This document shows, in pieces, positions 61,471-64,000 of a DNA stretch of 64,000 nt. The translations under genes were made by a program, and so were the position numbers. The DNA lies in NCBI RefSeq assembly GCF_900496995.4, contig NC_044027.1:9944743-10008742 (forward strand), given 5' to 3'. How positions within the stretch are numbered: position 1 is the stretch's first letter; the number at the start of each line of letters is the position of its first letter. This DNA is from Aquila chrysaetos chrysaetos. Taxonomy: Eukaryota > Chordata > Aves > Accipitriformes > Accipitridae. The notes under the pieces are model-generated. The model was given only the letters and a program-made list of their open reading frames with translations, had not been told where the DNA came from and searched no databases.

Positions 61471-64000
61471 CCAAAGGAAATGAAGTTTGCCATGTAATGA
61501 CAATTAGCCGTGATTAGCCAGATCTGTAAGCGTCCCCAAAGAGTGCAGCACGCAGCTCGACTACCCCATAAAATTACGCGAGTGGCACAGGGAGCTGAAA
61601 CATTGGCTGCGCTTGCTGTGTTGCTTTACGCCAGACTGAAACTTTTCCCTCGCTTTTGTGAGAGAATATAAACTCTTTTTATAAGTCTGTTTGCCCTCAG
61701 GTGAACACTAGATTGCAGCGTGCTGGCTGCTGAGCCTTCACATGCACAAAGAGAGCAACGAGTTAATAATAGAGGTGTACGTTCATGTGCAAACTGCATA
61801 AGAGCTGGAGATGAGTGGATGCTCCGTAACTGTAGCCGGATGTAGTTACTTACCGATCAGCATCTCCCGACAGCTGGGTTACACCTTACCGTTCAGGTGT
61901 GGCAGGCAGTGCTGCAGGCTTCCCCAGCTTTCTCCATGAAATACTGTGTTCAGAGGGTTGTGCTGCGGCAGGGAACTTCTGCCCGGTGCAGGATGAAGTC
62001 TGTAGCACGGCCACGCAGGTGGCAACAGCAGTTCTTTGCAAAGTGCTGCAAAGACAGCTCGAATTTATCACTCAGACAAGATTCCCGTCATCTTTGATGG
62101 GAGTTTTGTCCAAGGCTTTCCTTATACTTCCTGTTCCATCACAACTGCATCTCAAGGCCTGATCCTGCTGCCCTTCCTTTGTGCTTTTGAAGAGGATCAG
62201 GTGTTTATCTTGCCATGTGATAGAGGAATCAGCCCTCGGGTGCTTTTGTGACTCCATGGTCCAGTTTTGCCTTCGGCTACCTCGGTGTGATTGCTTTCAG
62301 AAGAATGGCATCGCTGTAACCGGGGCAGGACTTGGCTCATAACCCATCAACTCTTAATGCACAGGTTAGTTGTAACACTACAGATGCACACCTTTTATTT
62401 TGGGAAGCATCTCCCAGGAGTCCTGGCTGGGTCTGCTCTGTATGCAGAGCTTTAAGAAACATTGCTCTTAGAATCAGGCTTAATATCCACAGATGTTGCC
62501 GTGGAGGGAACAGTGACTCATTTGGAGTTTAATTCTTCCCCTCCCCCATACACTCAGTTAAATCTGAGGCCAGATCTGCCTTTGCTTATACCCCTCTGAG
62601 GCCAGAGGGGAGGAAGTTGGTATAAATCAGGCTGGAATTTAGAGACCGGAGGAGATGCTCTTTGCTTCCCTGGTGCTGGCGGGGGAGAGCAAGGACCAAC
62701 ATCCCACAGCTGTGGTGTTCTGCCACGTGCCAGATGGAGCAGAAACAAGGGATTATTTCACTTGGTCAAGAGAGGTGCAGAGGTGTGTTCCTGGGAGGAG
62801 ATATTTGCTCTGAGCAAAGAGCTGGATGGGAGTGGGCCGGTCAGAAGAGTGCTGCAGACAAAGTTGTTGGCAGTCAGCTAACTCAAGACAAAAGCTTCCA
62901 GTATAGAATAGCTTCTTGCCAGATCTTAGTGTTGATGGGTGAGGGAGAATCTCTCCGAGCACCAAGTTCTTCATAAGTTCTGAGTTGTAAACTTCGGTGG
63001 TTATTCTCTTCTGGATGCCTTACTCGGAGGCTGCCCCAAGTAATCTCTGTGCTTCAGGAAACTGTTGAGCTGCCAGGTAGGTAGCTGTGCTGCAGTCATT
63101 AGGTGCAATAAACATATTGCTGCAGAGAAGCCTGGTTTTGCTGTTGGTGCTTTTTAGCAGGTGTCTTATATCCAGTCTGGTTTGGGGCTTTTACATATTT
63201 TAGACCTACTGTGAATACAGCACTGAAGAGTAAAGTTTAAGGAATTGAGTTTGTCTTGCTCAGCCAGTTTTATGGTAGTGCAGATTCATAGAATTTGATG
63301 CTGCTACTCCAGTTTGCATCAGTTTAGCACACAGAATCAGCTGACCTTGTGTTTGTGTGTTTCCTAAAATGATCGTTTGGTGTGAGCTTGAAAAGGGAGG
63401 TTTCAAGCCACGATGTTTTTCCTCAGGCTCGTGCTAACCTCAGGAAGGCTGGTGCCTGCATGCTAAGCAGGAAGTAAGGTGTGTGTGTGGCTTTGAATGA
63501 AGTGGTTCTCTTCAGAAGTCACACTGCATTTTTCATCATTTTTTTTTCCTCCTATCTGTTCTGATCTGTAACACCTTTTTTTCTGGAGATGCAGCTTTGA
63601 TCTTTAAAGTGAAGAGATGGCATGCAAGCCACATAGAGGACAGATTTCCCCACTGCTCAGCACCCTCAGCTGAGGCCGGATCTCCGACGAGTTCAGCACC
63701 CAGCAGCTCCCCACCTTTTAAAGGCGAGGACTCAACAGGCTGAGCAGTTTCGCAAATCAGGCTTGCGGTGCTATGGCTTTGCCCTGGCTTTGATCCTTGC
63801 TCTCATCCCCTCAGCCAGCTGGTGCCGGGAGCTCTGTAGGCAGCCCTCCGCCTGTTCAATGAACTCCCTACTGGATTAAGGGGCAACATTCACTCATGTC
63901 AAAGCGCTTCCTATTCACGGGTCCCTGGCTGGAAGGAGGTTGCTGTAATAGGCCACCGAGTGCAGGAGTGATAATAGGAAAAGCCAGGACCTAATGAGCA

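Larger units (their letters stand above)
60259..64000 (+). other. EHMT1: Start of EHMT1 intron 1
   Basis: Begins with GTGAGT and runs off the window. To about 61470 it is an extremely GC-rich CpG island. From there on it is ordinary AT/GC-mixed intron with no recognisable exon, repeat element or RNA gene. The next EHMT1 coding exon (acidic, beginning near the human AVPARGEP segment) was not found before 64000. Confidence 0.8.

Noticed and set aside
63284-63300. Short ATTCATAGAAT-like motif suggesting a CR1 3' tail
   Set aside because: Only about 11 bases resemble the CR1 terminal repeat and nothing around it aligns with a CR1 body.
1-64000. tRNA, rRNA, snoRNA, microRNA or CRISPR features
   Set aside because: No tRNA B-box (GGTTCGAATCC-like), rRNA stretch, box C/D or H/ACA pattern, or spaced direct-repeat array was recognised by eye. 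A covariance-model scan would be needed to exclude small RNAs fully.

Overview
The window looks like nuclear DNA from a bird, probably from a GC-rich microchromosome. Three things suggest this: vertebrate genes with GT-AG introns and CpG-island promoters; a local order (ARRDC1 followed head-to-tail by EHMT1) that matches human 9q34.3 and, from memory, chicken chromosome 17; and very few transposable elements, the only one I can name being a worn CR1 LINE fragment. A crocodilian or turtle cannot be fully excluded, but both usually carry far more repeats.

Layout. (1) 1-885: last coding exon and 3'UTR of a glutamine synthetase gene on the + strand. Its C-terminus differs from the canonical vertebrate GLUL tail, so it is called a GLUL-like paralogue. 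(2) About 0.9-15.4 kb: no coding gene recognised. It holds alternative poly(A) signals, AT-rich possibly regulatory blocks, one with an 18-bp perfect palindrome, and the CR1 fragment. (3) 15.4-16.5 kb: a nearly perfect 69-bp minisatellite followed by the CpG-island promoter of ARRDC1. (4) 16,058-51,961: complete ARRDC1, eight coding exons, 423 residues, with unusually long first and second introns (18.3 and 13.7 kb) and a compact 3' part (exons 3-8 within 3.6 kb). The 3'UTR runs to a poly(A) signal at 53,812. (5) 53.8-60.0 kb: intergenic. It holds a second good poly(A) signal at 56,738 with no assigned transcript, a GGAGCC hexanucleotide repeat, and a separate CpG island near 58.2-58.7 kb. (6) 60.0-64.0 kb: the EHMT1 (GLP) promoter, its tiny first coding exon (seven codons), and the start of intron 1, which is a dense CpG island to about 61.47 kb.

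The three genes are not a functional unit: glutamine synthesis, an ESCRT/NEDD4-linked arrestin adaptor, and a histone H3K9 methyltransferase. They are neighbours by conserved synteny. I found no tRNA, rRNA, CRISPR array or intact mobile element. Nothing here is convincingly a new biological system. The items most worth checking are the divergent glutamine synthetase, the promoter minisatellite, the orphan poly(A) site with the neighbouring CpG island, and the NAGNAG acceptor in ARRDC1.
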